The position numbers and the translations under genes are program-made. This document shows, one piece after another, positions 16,887-25,340 of a stretch of 64,000 nt of DNA. Position 1 is the first letter of the stretch. Each line of letters opens with the position of its first letter. The notes beneath the pieces are model-generated. The model worked only from the letters and a program-made list of their open reading frames with translations. It was not told the origin of the DNA and searched no databases. The DNA comes from WJKK01 sp964638225 (GTDB lineage Bacteria; Patescibacteriota; WWE3; UBA101185; UBA10185): positions 4,348-68,347 of the forward strand of contig CAZWYL010000002.1 in NCBI GenBank assembly GCA_964638225.1, written 5' to 3'.

Positions 16887-19540
16887 TAACGTGTGTCCTT
16901 TACGTATGAAGGTATCTTATTGGCATAGTACTTAGTTACATCTAAAATTACAGCAAATAGAAGACCAACAACTAAGGCCACTGCCCAAGGAATAATTCCC
17001 AAAGGAACAGTTTCAAAAACAATTCTTGCGGGCGGCATATAGATGATAAAAATAGTAGCAACTAAAGAAACTAGGGAAGCATAAACTAAAGATATGTTAA
17101 TAAAGGGAGATCTGGTCAATATATACTTTCGGAAAGATCTGAATCCAAAAGCTGCAACAATTTCCATTATTATTAAAGACAAAAGAGCGGCAGTTCTTGC
17201 AACGCCCACCGAATTACCAAGTATATTGAAATCTAAATAATGGGCGAGCAGGGCTAAGAAAGCCATTACCAATCCAGAACGACCAATCAATATAATTAAA
17301 GAACGATTTAAAATCTCAGCGTTATCTCGTGGTTTTTCACTCATAATATCCTTAGAGGAAGGATTTAAACCTAACATAATCGCGGGAATATTATCCGTCA
17401 CTAAGTTCATAAATAATATCTGAATTGACAGCAGGAGGGGTATCTGCCAGCCAAGAAGGGGAGCAGCTGCTACACCCACTAACAAAATCACTAATTCGGC
17501 AATATTTACTGACAATTGATAAGAAACAAACTTTCTAATGTTATTGTAAATAGTACGTCCTTCAATCACGGCTTCTACAATATTTGCGAAATTGTCATCT
17601 TTCAAAGTTAGATCTGCAGTAGATCTGGAAACATCAGTTCCATTTTTTCCCATAGCTATACCAATGTGAGCTTCTTTTAGAGCTGGTGCATCATTTACAC
17701 CATCTCCCGTCATTGCAACAGTTTCATTTTGCTGTTTAAGTAAGCGAACTATTCTTAACTTATGTTCCGGGGTTACACGAGCAAAGATCTGCGCTTTTTC
17801 AAACCGAACCAACAACTCTTCATCACTGAGCTCATCTAACTCCTTTCCAAGAATAACTTCTCCTTCCAATCCTATTTCCCTAGCAACGGCTTTAGCTGTA
17901 CCTCCATTATCTCCTGTAATCATTTTTACCTTGATTCCTGCGTTCTTAGTTATGGCAATCGCCTCTTTAACCTCCTCACGAGGAGAATCTTCCATAGCAA
18001 CAACACCTAAAAAAGTGAAATTATCTTCCTTGTAATCACGATGAGGGGTATCAAGTTCCTTATATGCCAATGCCAGGGTTCTATAAGAATGCTCAGCCAT
18101 TTCCCGCTGCATGGATTCAAAATTTTCCCTTATTTCCTGGGTAAGATTAACTTCTTTTCCATCTTTTAATATCTTTGTGCACTTTTCAAAAAGTACTTCC
18201 GGAGCGCCTTTAGCATACACAACATTTTTGCCATCCTCACCACTATAAAGCACAGACATCATCTTTCTTTCAGAATTAAAAGGATATTCACTTGTAATCT
18301 CACCGCCAAAATCTTCCGCATATATACCGGCTTTAGCCCCAAGAACGAGCAAAGATATCTCCGTAGGAGTCCCGAGACCCCGATACTCGTTATCTTCCCC
18401 TGTCCTTTCTATTTCAGCATCATTGCAAACTATGCTCGTATCAATAAGTTTCTTTAATAGCTCGGAATCTTTAACTTCTACAACCTTGCCCTCGCTGGTA
18501 ATGTCTCCATGGGCTATGTAACCCGACCCTCCAACTTCATATAAAGACTCGCCGGTAAAAATAAATTTAACCATCATCTCGCCGCGAGTTATTGTTCCGG
18601 TCTTATCTGTGCATATAATTGTAGTTTCACCCAGAGTTTCTATTATAGACATTCGATTTACAATAACATTCTTATCCGCCATCCTCTTTGCACCTACAGC
18701 AAGCGTAGTTATCAATACAACAGGAAAACTTTCTGGAAAGGCTGCTACGGAAATAGCTATCATTAAAATTAAAGCTTCTACCAAAACTTCTTGATTTATT
18801 GCGGGAGCATTAAGTAACATCAAACCCCCGGTCAAGAAAGAAAAGACCAATGCAACAACCACCATGGTCTTAGCTATTTTGTCTACCTTCTTCTGAAGAG
18901 GTAATTCCTTTTCTGAACTAGATATAAGATGAGCTATCTGACCGAATTTTGTGTTCATGCCAGTGTGAACAACTTTTGCAAAACATTTCCCGTTAATAAT
19001 ATAAGTACCCATGAAAAGAATATTTTCCTCACTTACATTCTCAGGATCCTCGGGGGCTTCTTTAGAAATTTCGCTAGATTCCCCAGTAAGAGCAGCTTCA
19101 TTTACCCGTAAGTCTACACTTTTCAGTATAAGGGCATCAGCCGGTATCTTCTCTCCATTCCCTAAAACTAAAATATCTCCAGGTACTAGTTCTTCTGTAG
19201 GAACTTCAATTTTATGTCCATCTCTAATAACAATGGTAACGGGCATAAGCATTTTTTTGAGATCTCCCACAGCTTCTTCAGCTTTGTACTCCTGAACAAA
19301 TCCAACAACAATAACACATAGTATTACCCCTAGGATGGTGTAGCCAGTAACAGTCTTTCCTACTACGAAGGAAGTAATAGAAGCAACAAAAAGCATGTAA
19401 ACCATGAAATTACTTTTCACCTGTCTGAAAAGTATTTGTAGAGAAGTGACCTTGTTTTTGTCTTCAATTTCGTTTGGTCCATATTTATCTAAAAGCTGTT
19501 TCGCCTCTTGACCTGAAAGACCAGAATATCTTTGGGGCAT
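16886..19540 (-). CDS. P-type cation-transporting ATPase (P2, Ca2+-type)
   Basis: At 884 residues it has all P-type landmarks: actuator motif LTGESSE, phosphorylation site DKTGT (D312), KGAPE, MITGDN and TGDGVNDAPAL, with ten membrane segments. The M4 motif reads AAFPESFPV where SERCA pumps have PEGLPA; the ion-binding Glu is kept. M5 NIAEL and M6 NLVTDNIPA also fit a P2-type calcium or related cation pump. It would export Ca2+ using ATP. TGaTAAAAT ends 8 bases before the ATG. It converges with mgtE, and both handle divalent cations. Confidence 0.9.
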   Translation of the reverse strand: MPQRYSGLSGQEAKQLLDKYGPNEIEDKNKVTSLQILFRQVKSNFMVYMLFVASITSFVVGKTVTGYTILGVILCVIVVGFVQEYKAEEAVGDLKKMLMPVTIVIRDGHKIEVPTEELVPGDILVLGNGEKIPADALILKSVDLRVNEAALTGESSEISKEAPEDPENVSEENILFMGTYIINGKCFAKVVHTGMNTKFGQIAHLISSSEKELPLQKKVDKIAKTMVVVALVFSFLTGGLMLLNAPAINQEVLVEALILMIAISVAAFPESFPVVLITTLAVGAKRMADKNVIVNRMSIIETLGETTIICTDKTGTITRGEMMVKFIFTGESLYEVGGSGYIAHGDITSEGKVVEVKDSELLKKLIDTSIVCNDAEIERTGEDNEYRGLGTPTEISLLVLGAKAGIYAEDFGGEITSEYPFNSERKMMSVLYSGEDGKNVVYAKGAPEVLFEKCTKILKDGKEVNLTQEIRENFESMQREMAEHSYRTLALAYKELDTPHRDYKEDNFTFLGVVAMEDSPREEVKEAIAITKNAGIKVKMITGDNGGTAKAVAREIGLEGEVILGKELDELSDEELLVRFEKAQIFARVTPEHKLRIVRLLKQQNETVAMTGDGVNDAPALKEAHIGIAMGKNGTDVSRSTADLTLKDDNFANIVEAVIEGRTIYNNIRKFVSYQLSVNIAELVILLVGVAAAPLLGWQIPLLLSIQILFMNLVTDNIPAIMLGLNPSSKDIMSEKPRDNAEILNRSLIILIGRSGLVMAFLALLAHYLDFNILGNSVGVARTAALLSLIIMEIVAAFGFRSFRKYILTRSPFINISLVYASLVSLVATIFIIYMPPARIVFETVPLGIIPWAVALVVGLLFAVILDVTKYYANKIPSYVKDTR

Positions 19541-19633
19541 TAATACCTATTTTATCAGAGTGGAACTATGTTACAAAAGAATCTCTATTATAATAATTAA
19601 CCCTAAAGATAAAGGGATTAAAAAGCATGATTA

Positions 19634-19642
19634 TGTTAAAAT
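19634..19642 (+). promoter_or_regulatory. Extended -10 (TGtTAAAAT) for Nudix gene
   Basis: It ends 6 bases before the ATG at 19649. Confidence 0.7.
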
Positions 19643-19648
19643 GCCTCC

Positions 19649-20116
19649 ATGGAAAATCAGACATATAGAGAAGGAGCAAATGCTATTGTGATAGATAAAG
19701 ATAACAACTTTATGCTGGTACAAAAGCAAAATTATGGAAAAGGCCAATGGGATTTTCCCGGTGGGGGATTAGAAGAAAATGAAGATCCACGAACAGGTGT
19801 TTTAAGAGAATTAGAAGAAGAACTTGGTACAAAAGATTTTAAAATTATTAAAAAGAGCCCTTATATAAACCAATTTGAATGGCCTAAGGAAGCACGGGAA
19901 CATGGCTTTAAAAAGCATGGAAATTGGTGGAAAGGTCAAAAGAAATATCAATTCATTGTCAAATTCACGGGAAATAAGAAAGACATAACCTTTCAAAAAG
20001 AAGAAATTAGAAAAATCAAATGGGTTCCATATAATGAACTAGAGAAACACTTGGTGTTCGAAAATCAATGGAATAAGGCCAACAAAGCCATAGAGGAAGC
20101 AAATATAGGTCACTAA
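19649..20116 (+). CDS. Nudix hydrolase, RppH-like
   Basis: The 155-residue protein has a complete Nudix box (GGGLEENEDP, then RELEEELG), the metal-binding helix that hydrolyses nucleoside diphosphates linked to another moiety. The later stretch NWWKGQKKYQFIVKF resembles the WxxGQxQKWF segment of RppH and diadenosine polyphosphate hydrolases. An RNA 5'-pyrophosphohydrolase role would be notable because many mRNAs here are predicted to be leaderless with 5' triphosphates at the AUG. Substrate is inferred from the motif only. Confidence 0.82.
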   Translation: MENQTYREGANAIVIDKDNNFMLVQKQNYGKGQWDFPGGGLEENEDPRTGVLRELEEELGTKDFKIIKKSPYINQFEWPKEAREHGFKKHGNWWKGQKKYQFIVKFTGNKKDITFQKEEIRKIKWVPYNELEKHLVFENQWNKANKAIEEANIGH

Positions 20117-20176
20117 CGAAAAAAATATTTTTTATCGAAAACGTTTAAAGTTTAAAGATTAAAGATTGATCAGTGA

Positions 20177-20341
20177 TTAAGGAACAATCCTAGTAGTCAT
20201 GCTGCCCAAGACTTCTCCTGGATTATAATTTATTCCAAGGGCAAACCCTAAGGCAGTAGCAACAACTGCAGCAAACATTAAACAGATAATGGCAATCGAC
20301 AAAGTCGACATGCGGGTGGGGTTAAGTTTTTGTGAACTCAT
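20177..20341 (-). CDS. 54-residue single-helix membrane protein
   Basis: This short frame encodes a basic N-terminus (SSQKLNPTR), one hydrophobic helix (about residues 14-36) and a short polar tail ending in TTRIVP. The ATG is exactly 6 bases downstream of TATAAT on the minus strand, the arrangement seen across the window, which supports it as real. No family was recognised. It is divergent from the release-factor-like gene at 20442. The remaining spacer bases (20117-20176) show no gene. Confidence 0.65.
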   Translation of the reverse strand: MSSQKLNPTRMSTLSIAIICLMFAAVVATALGFALGINYNPGEVLGSMTTRIVP

Positions 20342-20347
20342 AAAACT

Positions 20348-20353
20348 ATTATA
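20348..20353 (-). promoter_or_regulatory. -10 box (TATAAT) for 54-residue protein
   Basis: Six bases separate it from the minus-strand ATG at 20341. Confidence 0.7.
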
Positions 20354-20426
20354 TACAGTAAGTTTTATTAGTTCAATAGAGAATTTATTAGACGAGTAGT
20401 TAACAAAGTTCTAGCAAATTACAGCG

Positions 20427-20435
20427 TGTTAAAAT
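20427..20435 (+). promoter_or_regulatory. Extended -10 (TGtTAAAAT) for RF-1-like gene
   Basis: It ends 6 bases before the ATG at 20442. Confidence 0.7.
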
Positions 20436-20441
20436 AAGGGT

Positions 20442-21077
20442 ATGTCTATTAATAAAAAACCTGATGGGACGGAATCAAACAAGTGGGAAGAATATGGTTG
20501 GCAGATTGAAGAAGGCTTTCTGAAGGAAGATGCAAAAGGGGGAGGTAGTGCCGGTGGAAAAAAAGAATCCGAAAGAAAATCCCAAAAAGAAGCAGTAGCA
20601 CAAGCACAAGAGACCCGGAAAGATAAAGCGGCTCAAGAGATTAAAAAGGTCTTGGAAAATCTTACCAGCAAAACCCTTGAAACGGAGGAAACAGAGATAG
20701 TTTTAGAAATTTATCTGGACTGGCTAAACACAGTATTAGAAAATCCAAATAACATAATGAACCAAAGAAACACAAGCATAGACTTCTCAAGGTCAGGGGG
20801 ACCTGGTGGACAAAACGTAAACAAAAGAGAAACCGCTGTATCGCTCACACATGAACCAACAGGAATAACAGTGGTTGCGAGTGAAAAAAGAAAGCAGCTA
20901 GCCAATCGAAAAACCGCACAGGAACTATTACAAGAGAAATTACGCAAACATATTAATGATTGGAGAGAATACTTATTCCCTGGAAAATCCCTGGATGAAA
21001 GAGAAAATACATCCATAAGTAGAAATATAAAAAAGAAGGAACTTAAAACAATTCTAAAAAGGAGGAAATATGACTAA
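20442..21077 (+). CDS. RF-1 domain protein, candidate ribosome-rescue factor
   Basis: Residues about 110-150 read SIDFSRSGGPGGQNVNKRET, the GGQ loop that triggers peptidyl-tRNA hydrolysis in class I release factors and in ArfB/PrfH-type rescue factors. There is no codon-recognition domain. Instead a charged, coiled N-terminal extension (about 1-105) precedes the GGQ domain, and a Lys-rich tail (NIKKKELKTILKRRKYD) follows, as in ArfB, where the basic tail enters the empty mRNA channel. The next gene overlaps by 8 bases. Rescue of stalled ribosomes is the likely role. Confidence 0.82.
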   Translation: MSINKKPDGTESNKWEEYGWQIEEGFLKEDAKGGGSAGGKKESERKSQKEAVAQAQETRKDKAAQEIKKVLENLTSKTLETEETEIVLEIYLDWLNTVLENPNNIMNQRNTSIDFSRSGGPGGQNVNKRETAVSLTHEPTGITVVASEKRKQLANRKTAQELLQEKLRKHINDWREYLFPGKSLDERENTSISRNIKKKELKTILKRRKYD

Positions 21078-21354
21078 ACAGGAGGTTAAGGTAGAAAAAA
21101 GTAAAACAGAGAAAGGGTGGAAGTTTAATGTAACGGTCAATGAGAAGGGAAGCAGTACGAGACACCAAGTTACCATGAGCAAAGACTTTTATACAAGTCT
21201 AGATACAAAAACCAAGCCTGAGGAAATCATCAAGAAAAGCTTTAATTTTTTACTGGAAAGAGAACCGAAGGAAATGATCCTGTCAAAATTTGATGTTACG
21301 GTAATATCTAGATATTTCCCTGAATTTGAGAATCAAATTAAAGAAAGATTGTAA
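21070..21354 (+). CDS. Small conserved-looking protein coupled to RF-1-like gene
   Basis: The 94-residue soluble product (TVNEKGSSTRHQVTMSKDFY, then PEEIIKKSFNFLLEREP) was not matched to a family. The start overlaps the preceding frame by 8 bases, and a good ribosome binding site (AAAGGAGG) lies inside that gene, so it is translated from the same message. A partner role in rescue or translation is inferred from coupling only. Confidence 0.7.
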   Translation: MTKQEVKVEKSKTEKGWKFNVTVNEKGSSTRHQVTMSKDFYTSLDTKTKPEEIIKKSFNFLLEREPKEMILSKFDVTVISRYFPEFENQIKERL

Positions 21355-21402
21355 AATTTTAGACTGTCATCCCTAGATAAGGTCAATAAACATAAAATAC
21401 TA

Positions 21403-22536
21403 ATGAGAAAGATCAGCAGCTCACTGAAAATTTTGGGGATCGCTACCACAGTTGGTATTATCTTCCTTTTTCTTTCATCTAATAGATCTCCTTTTAAACA
21501 ACAGGATGACCTTGATCAATTTGATCAGAAGAATCCAAACAGGAACATCGCCAATAAAAAAAACCAAAATAAAGAGATCACAAAAGATGTTGTTATTGTT
21601 GAAAACCTTGAGGTACCTTGGGAAATGGTCTTTTTATCTGATAAAAATCTATTAATTACAGAGCGTACGGGTAAGCTTATTCTTGTGGAAGAGGGTGTAA
21701 AGTCAGAAATCACAATCCCTAATGTCAGAGCAGTGGGAGAGGGGGGACTTTTGGGTTTGGCTTTAGATCCCAATTTCTCAAACAACAAATACATTTATTT
21801 GTACCTAACAACAGAAGGAAACAACGGACCAGTAAACAAAGTGAATCGTTACACATTTTCTGAAAAATCATTAAATAACAAGCTAAATATTCTAGATAAT
21901 ATACCTGCGGGAACTATCCATAATGGCGGAAGAATAAAATTCGGTCCAGATAACTATCTATACATCACAACAGGAGATGCAGGCATACCCGATTTAGCGC
22001 AGGATCTCAATTCTTTGGCAGGAAAAATCCTCAGAATCGAAAAAGACGGATCAATTCCACCCGGCAATCCCTTTTCCAATGAAATATATACTTACGGGCA
22101 TAGAAATCCGCAAGGATTAACTTGGGATTCCAAAGGCAATCTCTGGGCAACAGAGCATGGACCAACTGCAAATGACGAAATAAACGTGATTTACAGCGGA
22201 CAAAATTACGGGTGGCCAGAAATAACAGGAGAGGAGACTGCAAATAACATGGAAACTCCAACTCTAACATCCGGATCAAATTTTACTTGGGCACCTGCAG
22301 GAATTACTTACCTCAACGGAAGAATCTATTTCGGAGGATTACGAAGTCAAACCCTTTTTTCAATTAATCCAGAGGAAGAACCTTTAAATACAACAAGTAA
22401 AATAGAAAATATTTATGGAAGAATTAGAATAGTGACCAAAGATCAAAATGATAATTTATATATCGGTACAAGCAACCTGGATGGTAGGGGAAACCCGGAA
22501 GGGGATGACGATAAAATAGTTAAAATATCCTTATAA
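21403..22536 (+). CDS. PQQ-type soluble sugar dehydrogenase (GSDH/YliI family)
   Basis: After an N-terminal membrane anchor (about residues 8-25) comes a six-bladed propeller. VENLEVPWEMVFLSDKNLL, GGLLGLALDPNF, HNGGRIKFGPDNYLYITTGD, YGHRNPQGL and EHGPTANDEIN are the family's hallmark stretches, including the His thought to act as base. These enzymes oxidise sugars using pyrroloquinoline quinone outside the membrane. A CPR cell is unlikely to make PQQ, so the cofactor would have to be scavenged or the role may differ. Length, 377, is normal. Confidence 0.87.
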   Translation: MRKISSSLKILGIATTVGIIFLFLSSNRSPFKQQDDLDQFDQKNPNRNIANKKNQNKEITKDVVIVENLEVPWEMVFLSDKNLLITERTGKLILVEEGVKSEITIPNVRAVGEGGLLGLALDPNFSNNKYIYLYLTTEGNNGPVNKVNRYTFSEKSLNNKLNILDNIPAGTIHNGGRIKFGPDNYLYITTGDAGIPDLAQDLNSLAGKILRIEKDGSIPPGNPFSNEIYTYGHRNPQGLTWDSKGNLWATEHGPTANDEINVIYSGQNYGWPEITGEETANNMETPTLTSGSNFTWAPAGITYLNGRIYFGGLRSQTLFSINPEEEPLNTTSKIENIYGRIRIVTKDQNDNLYIGTSNLDGRGNPEGDDDKIVKISL

Positions 22537-22610
22537 ACCAAAAGGCAAAAAACTTTAGGAAAATAGATCATCTTGAAAGACATTAATGAAATTTAATAAA
22601 TCGGGGTAAC

Positions 22611-22659
22611 GAGGTGTAAAAGCTCCTTTAAATCCTAATAAAGAAGAATTTTACACCTC
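22611..22659. terminator. Perfect 11-bp hairpin with long loop
   Basis: GAGGTGTAAAA pairs with TTTTACACCTC around 27 bases. It lies between the ends of the convergent sugar dehydrogenase gene and the small minus-strand membrane gene at 22676. Confidence 0.65.
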
Positions 22660-22675
22660 AAAAAGACACCCAAGA

Positions 22676-22867
22676 CTACCACCTAAACAGCCACCTACAA
22701 ATCAACATTCCTGCAGTCAAAAGCCAGAACACTGCAAGTAAAGCGAATACATCGGGAACTCTTACAGTCCCTGAAACTTCAAGCCATATAACTAGAGCCA
22801 GCGGCCCTACAGAAAATACCAAAATGGCAAGAGCTAAAACAGCGGCTTCCCTCATGCAATCAAACAT
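22676..22867 (-). CDS. 63-residue two-helix membrane protein
   Basis: The start was set at the ATG preceded by AAAGGAGAG (ribosome binding site 4 bases away), not the longer frame beginning at 22906. The product MFDCMREAAVLALAI has two hydrophobic helices (about 8-28 and 36-56). A TATAAT lies about 50 bases upstream on the minus strand, giving a real 5' leader, unlike most genes here. A sampled 60-base line is 43% GC, above its neighbours. No family recognised. A perfect hairpin follows the gene. Confidence 0.6.
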   Translation of the reverse strand: MFDCMREAAVLALAILVFSVGPLALVIWLEVSGTVRVPDVFALLAVFWLLTAGMLICRWLFRW

Positions 22868-22994
22868 ATCCTCTCCTTTTCTAGCACTTTCTTTCGGATA
22901 TACCAAGATAGCAACATTATAACAACAACAACCCTATCGGTCAATACTATAGGTTTCCGACGTTGAAGAGTTAAGTCGAATATTAACCAAATTC

Positions 22995-23003
22995 TGGTAA
23001 AAT
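22995..23003 (+). promoter_or_regulatory. Extended -10 (TGgTAAAAT) for tspO
   Basis: It ends 8 bases before the ATG at 23012. Confidence 0.6.
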
Positions 23004-23011
23004 ATGATTAT

Positions 23012-23407
23012 ATGAATCAATCAGAATGGTACGCCCAACTCAAAAAACCCTCTTTTGCTCCTCCAAGCAATCTATTTGGGCCTGTATGGACTGTCCTTTA
23101 CCTAATTATTTTTATCACCTATGGATATGTTTTCAACTTATTCCTAAAAAAGAAGATTTCCTTTGTAATCATTCTGCCATTTATCCTGAACCTTCTCTTT
23201 AACATACTCTTTACTCCGCTTCAATTTGGGTTAAAAAATAACTATCTAGCTCTATTAGATATCATCCTGGTTTTGATAACCTTAATTTGGGCAATGTTTT
23301 CTATATACAAATACTCCAAATGGATTGCCTTCGCCCAAATTCCTTATCTATTATGGGTGATATTTGCTACTATCCTGCAAATTTCAATAACCTACTTAAA
23401 CATATAG
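23012..23407 (+). CDS. tspO: TspO/MBR family membrane protein
   Basis: The 131-residue protein has five hydrophobic helices and the N-terminal signature WYAQLKKPSFAPPSNLFGPVW, typical of TspO/peripheral benzodiazepine receptor homologues. FTPLQFGLKNNYLAL fits helix 3 of the family. TspO proteins bind porphyrins and act in stress responses. With no heme pathway in view, a transport or signalling role on scavenged tetrapyrroles is only a guess. Confidence 0.87.
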   Translation: MNQSEWYAQLKKPSFAPPSNLFGPVWTVLYLIIFITYGYVFNLFLKKKISFVIILPFILNLLFNILFTPLQFGLKNNYLALLDIILVLITLIWAMFSIYKYSKWIAFAQIPYLLWVIFATILQISITYLNI

Positions 23408-23430
23408 TCAAAAAGCGAGAGAACCTTTCG

Positions 23431-23439
23431 TGCTAAAAT
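23431..23439 (+). promoter_or_regulatory. Extended -10 (TGcTAAAAT) for DUF2177 gene
   Basis: It ends 6 bases before the ATG at 23446. Confidence 0.7.
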
Positions 23440-23445
23440 ATAAAC

Positions 23446-23853
23446 ATGGATTTAACTTTCTACATTAAACTTTATATCTTGACTTTTCTGGTTTTCTTGG
23501 GAATTGACTCGGTGTGGTTAACTCAAATCGCTCCGAAGTTCTATCAGGAAAATATAGGACATCTACTGGCGGAAAAACCTAATTTAGCTGCAGCTGGATT
23601 GTTTTATCTGATAAACATATTTGGTGTAATTATATTTGCTGTAATTCCGGGTTTAAATAAACAATCATGGCCGATTACTTTTTACTATGGTGCGTTATAC
23701 GGTCTTGTAACATATGCAACCTATGACCTTACAAATCTAGCAACACTAAAAGACTGGCCTTTAAAGGTAACAGTGATAGATATTCTTTGGGGAATTACAC
23801 TAAGCGCAGCGGTAGCAACCGCCGGTTATTTTATCGGAGACAAGCTTCTTTAA
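23446..23853 (+). CDS. DUF2177 family membrane protein
   Basis: The 135-residue, four-helix protein carries the DUF2177 pattern: FLGIDSVWLTQIAPKFYQENIG near the start and YGLVTYATYDLTNLATLKDWP in the third quarter. The function of the family is unknown. It sits between tspO and a DUF1295 protein, a trio of small membrane proteins often seen near one another in environmental bacteria. Its stop and that of the convergent DUF1295 gene are 3 bases apart. Confidence 0.83.
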   Translation: MDLTFYIKLYILTFLVFLGIDSVWLTQIAPKFYQENIGHLLAEKPNLAAAGLFYLINIFGVIIFAVIPGLNKQSWPITFYYGALYGLVTYATYDLTNLATLKDWPLKVTVIDILWGITLSAAVATAGYFIGDKLL

Positions 23854-23856
23854 AAA

Positions 23857-24657
23857 TTAGTCTTCTTTCTTGGGAGACCAAGGAAAAAAGGCGTTAGTTC
23901 TCTTCTTGTACTCTTGAAAATCAAGATTATCCGAGTATTTTTCTTCAAGCATAGGTATTCCGGAAACTTTAAGTATGAGAAAAGTTATCAGTAGGGGACT
24001 AACAACAGCCAAATAACCCAAGGGCATATCAACCACGATCAAAAAAATTCCCCACCACTGAGTAACCTCTCCAAAATAATTCGGGTGTCTTGTGTATCTC
24101 CATAATCCCTCAGTCATAATTTTACCTCTATTATTCGGGTCATTTATAAATCTAGTCAACTGGAGATCTCCAACACTTTCAAAAATAAAACCTACCAGCC
24201 AAACTAGAGATCCTAAAAAAGTAAGAATGGAGAAATTAGAGGGTTGGAAAGATGCAACAACAGCAGAACTACTTATTATCAACATAAAAAATCCTTGTAG
24301 AAGAAAAACCTGGAAATAAGACCTAGCGAGGAACCATTTTCCCCATTCCTCCCGCCACTTAGCATATCTAGGATCCTCTTTTTTATCTTTGTTTCTCATA
24401 TAGATGTGTATTGCTAGACGAAAACCCCAGATAGTAGTCAAAATCAAAATCACCGTAAAATTTGCATAATTCAAAAATTCGAGCCCTATTTCACGAAACA
24501 AAAGACCCCAGACAACTGCCACAAAACCTAAACCCCAAGCGATATCTGCCACATCATTGCGCTTTAACCACAGGGAAATTCCAAACCAGATAGTCATATA
24601 AATAAATATTAGAACTCCTGAAAAAATAAAAATAGAAGATAAAGCTGAATCTATCAT
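23857..24657 (-). CDS. DUF1295 membrane protein (steroid 5-alpha-reductase/ICMT-like)
   Basis: The start is placed at the ATG of MIDSALSSIF, exactly 6 bases after a minus-strand TATAAT; the frame could run 22 codons further upstream, but those would precede the promoter. The 266-residue protein has about seven hydrophobic segments and the C-terminal signature LWRYTRHPNYFGEVTQWWG followed by EEKYSDNLDFQEYKKRTNAFFPW. This is the NAD(P)H- or SAM-binding end of 5-alpha-reductase and isoprenylcysteine methyltransferase-like enzymes. Substrate unknown, probably a lipid. Confidence 0.85.
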   Translation of the reverse strand: MIDSALSSIFIFSGVLIFIYMTIWFGISLWLKRNDVADIAWGLGFVAVVWGLLFREIGLEFLNYANFTVILILTTIWGFRLAIHIYMRNKDKKEDPRYAKWREEWGKWFLARSYFQVFLLQGFFMLIISSSAVVASFQPSNFSILTFLGSLVWLVGFIFESVGDLQLTRFINDPNNRGKIMTEGLWRYTRHPNYFGEVTQWWGIFLIVVDMPLGYLAVVSPLLITFLILKVSGIPMLEEKYSDNLDFQEYKKRTNAFFPWSPKKED

Positions 24658-24663
24658 GAGTTG

Positions 24664-24669
24664 ATTATA
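24664..24669 (-). promoter_or_regulatory. -10 box (TATAAT) for DUF1295 gene
   Basis: Six bases before the ATG at 24657; it decides the start codon. Confidence 0.7.
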
Positions 24670-24737
24670 TAATATAAATGGAGTTGCCTCCATCTGATGA
24701 AGAAAAACATACAACAAAAACAAAGCAAATTTAAAGC

Positions 24738-25241
24738 ATGAGAAAAATAACTGTAAACGATTTAATGCAATCCGGCTATACCTATTATCTTCAAGAACCG
24801 CTGGGTGAGGAATTCGATCCAGAATTCAAGCCGGAACTAACTCCAAAACAAATGCTAAAAATGGGCGTGTTCGGAGGAAAGTACATGACCGATTGTAAAG
24901 ATGAGTTTCCGGATGAATGGTATGAAAAAGCAAAACTCTGCCCCGAATTTCACGACCCGAAGCTAAATTACTTTGAAGTTAACGCAAGCCAACCTCTATC
25001 TGTTTGGAGAAAAAAGGGCTGGATCTATCATGAAGATCCCCGCGGTTGGTTTCAATGGTACTGCAGATACTATATGGGGAGAAGAATTCCCGAGGAAGAC
25101 GAAAGACAAATTAAGCGCTGGAAATCCTATAAAAGACATCTAGCTCAAGTTAAGAAAAATTGCCTCAAAGGTGACCTTAGCTGCAGAAGAAAGCAAAGAC
25201 AGAGTTTATTGCATTGGGCATACGATAGCAGAAAAATCTAA
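24738..25241 (+). CDS. Conserved hypothetical protein rich in Trp/Tyr and DPRGWFQWYCRYY motif
   Basis: The 167-residue soluble protein reads ELTPKQMLKMGVFGGKYMTDC, then ASQPLSVWRKKGWIYHEDP, DPRGWFQWYCRYYMGRR and CRRKQRQSLLHWAYDSRKI. From memory, near-identical blocks occur in uncharacterised proteins of diverse bacteria and of plants and algae, implying a conserved but unassigned activity. Four Cys and many Trp/Tyr/Arg residues suggest nucleic-acid binding. There is no signal peptide. Confidence 0.75.
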   Translation: MRKITVNDLMQSGYTYYLQEPLGEEFDPEFKPELTPKQMLKMGVFGGKYMTDCKDEFPDEWYEKAKLCPEFHDPKLNYFEVNASQPLSVWRKKGWIYHEDPRGWFQWYCRYYMGRRIPEEDERQIKRWKSYKRHLAQVKKNCLKGDLSCRRKQRQSLLHWAYDSRKI

Positions 25242-25328
25242 CAGGTGGGATGAACACATGAAAAACACCTTCAAAATTTAAACTAGAAATAAAGACGTCT
25301 AATTAGTTATTTTCTAACTCGATTAATT

Positions 25329-25334
25329 TATAAT
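25329..25334 (+). promoter_or_regulatory. -10 box (TATAAT) for YjbQ gene
   Basis: Six bases before the ATG at 25341. Confidence 0.7.
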
Positions 25335-25340
25335 TAAAAC

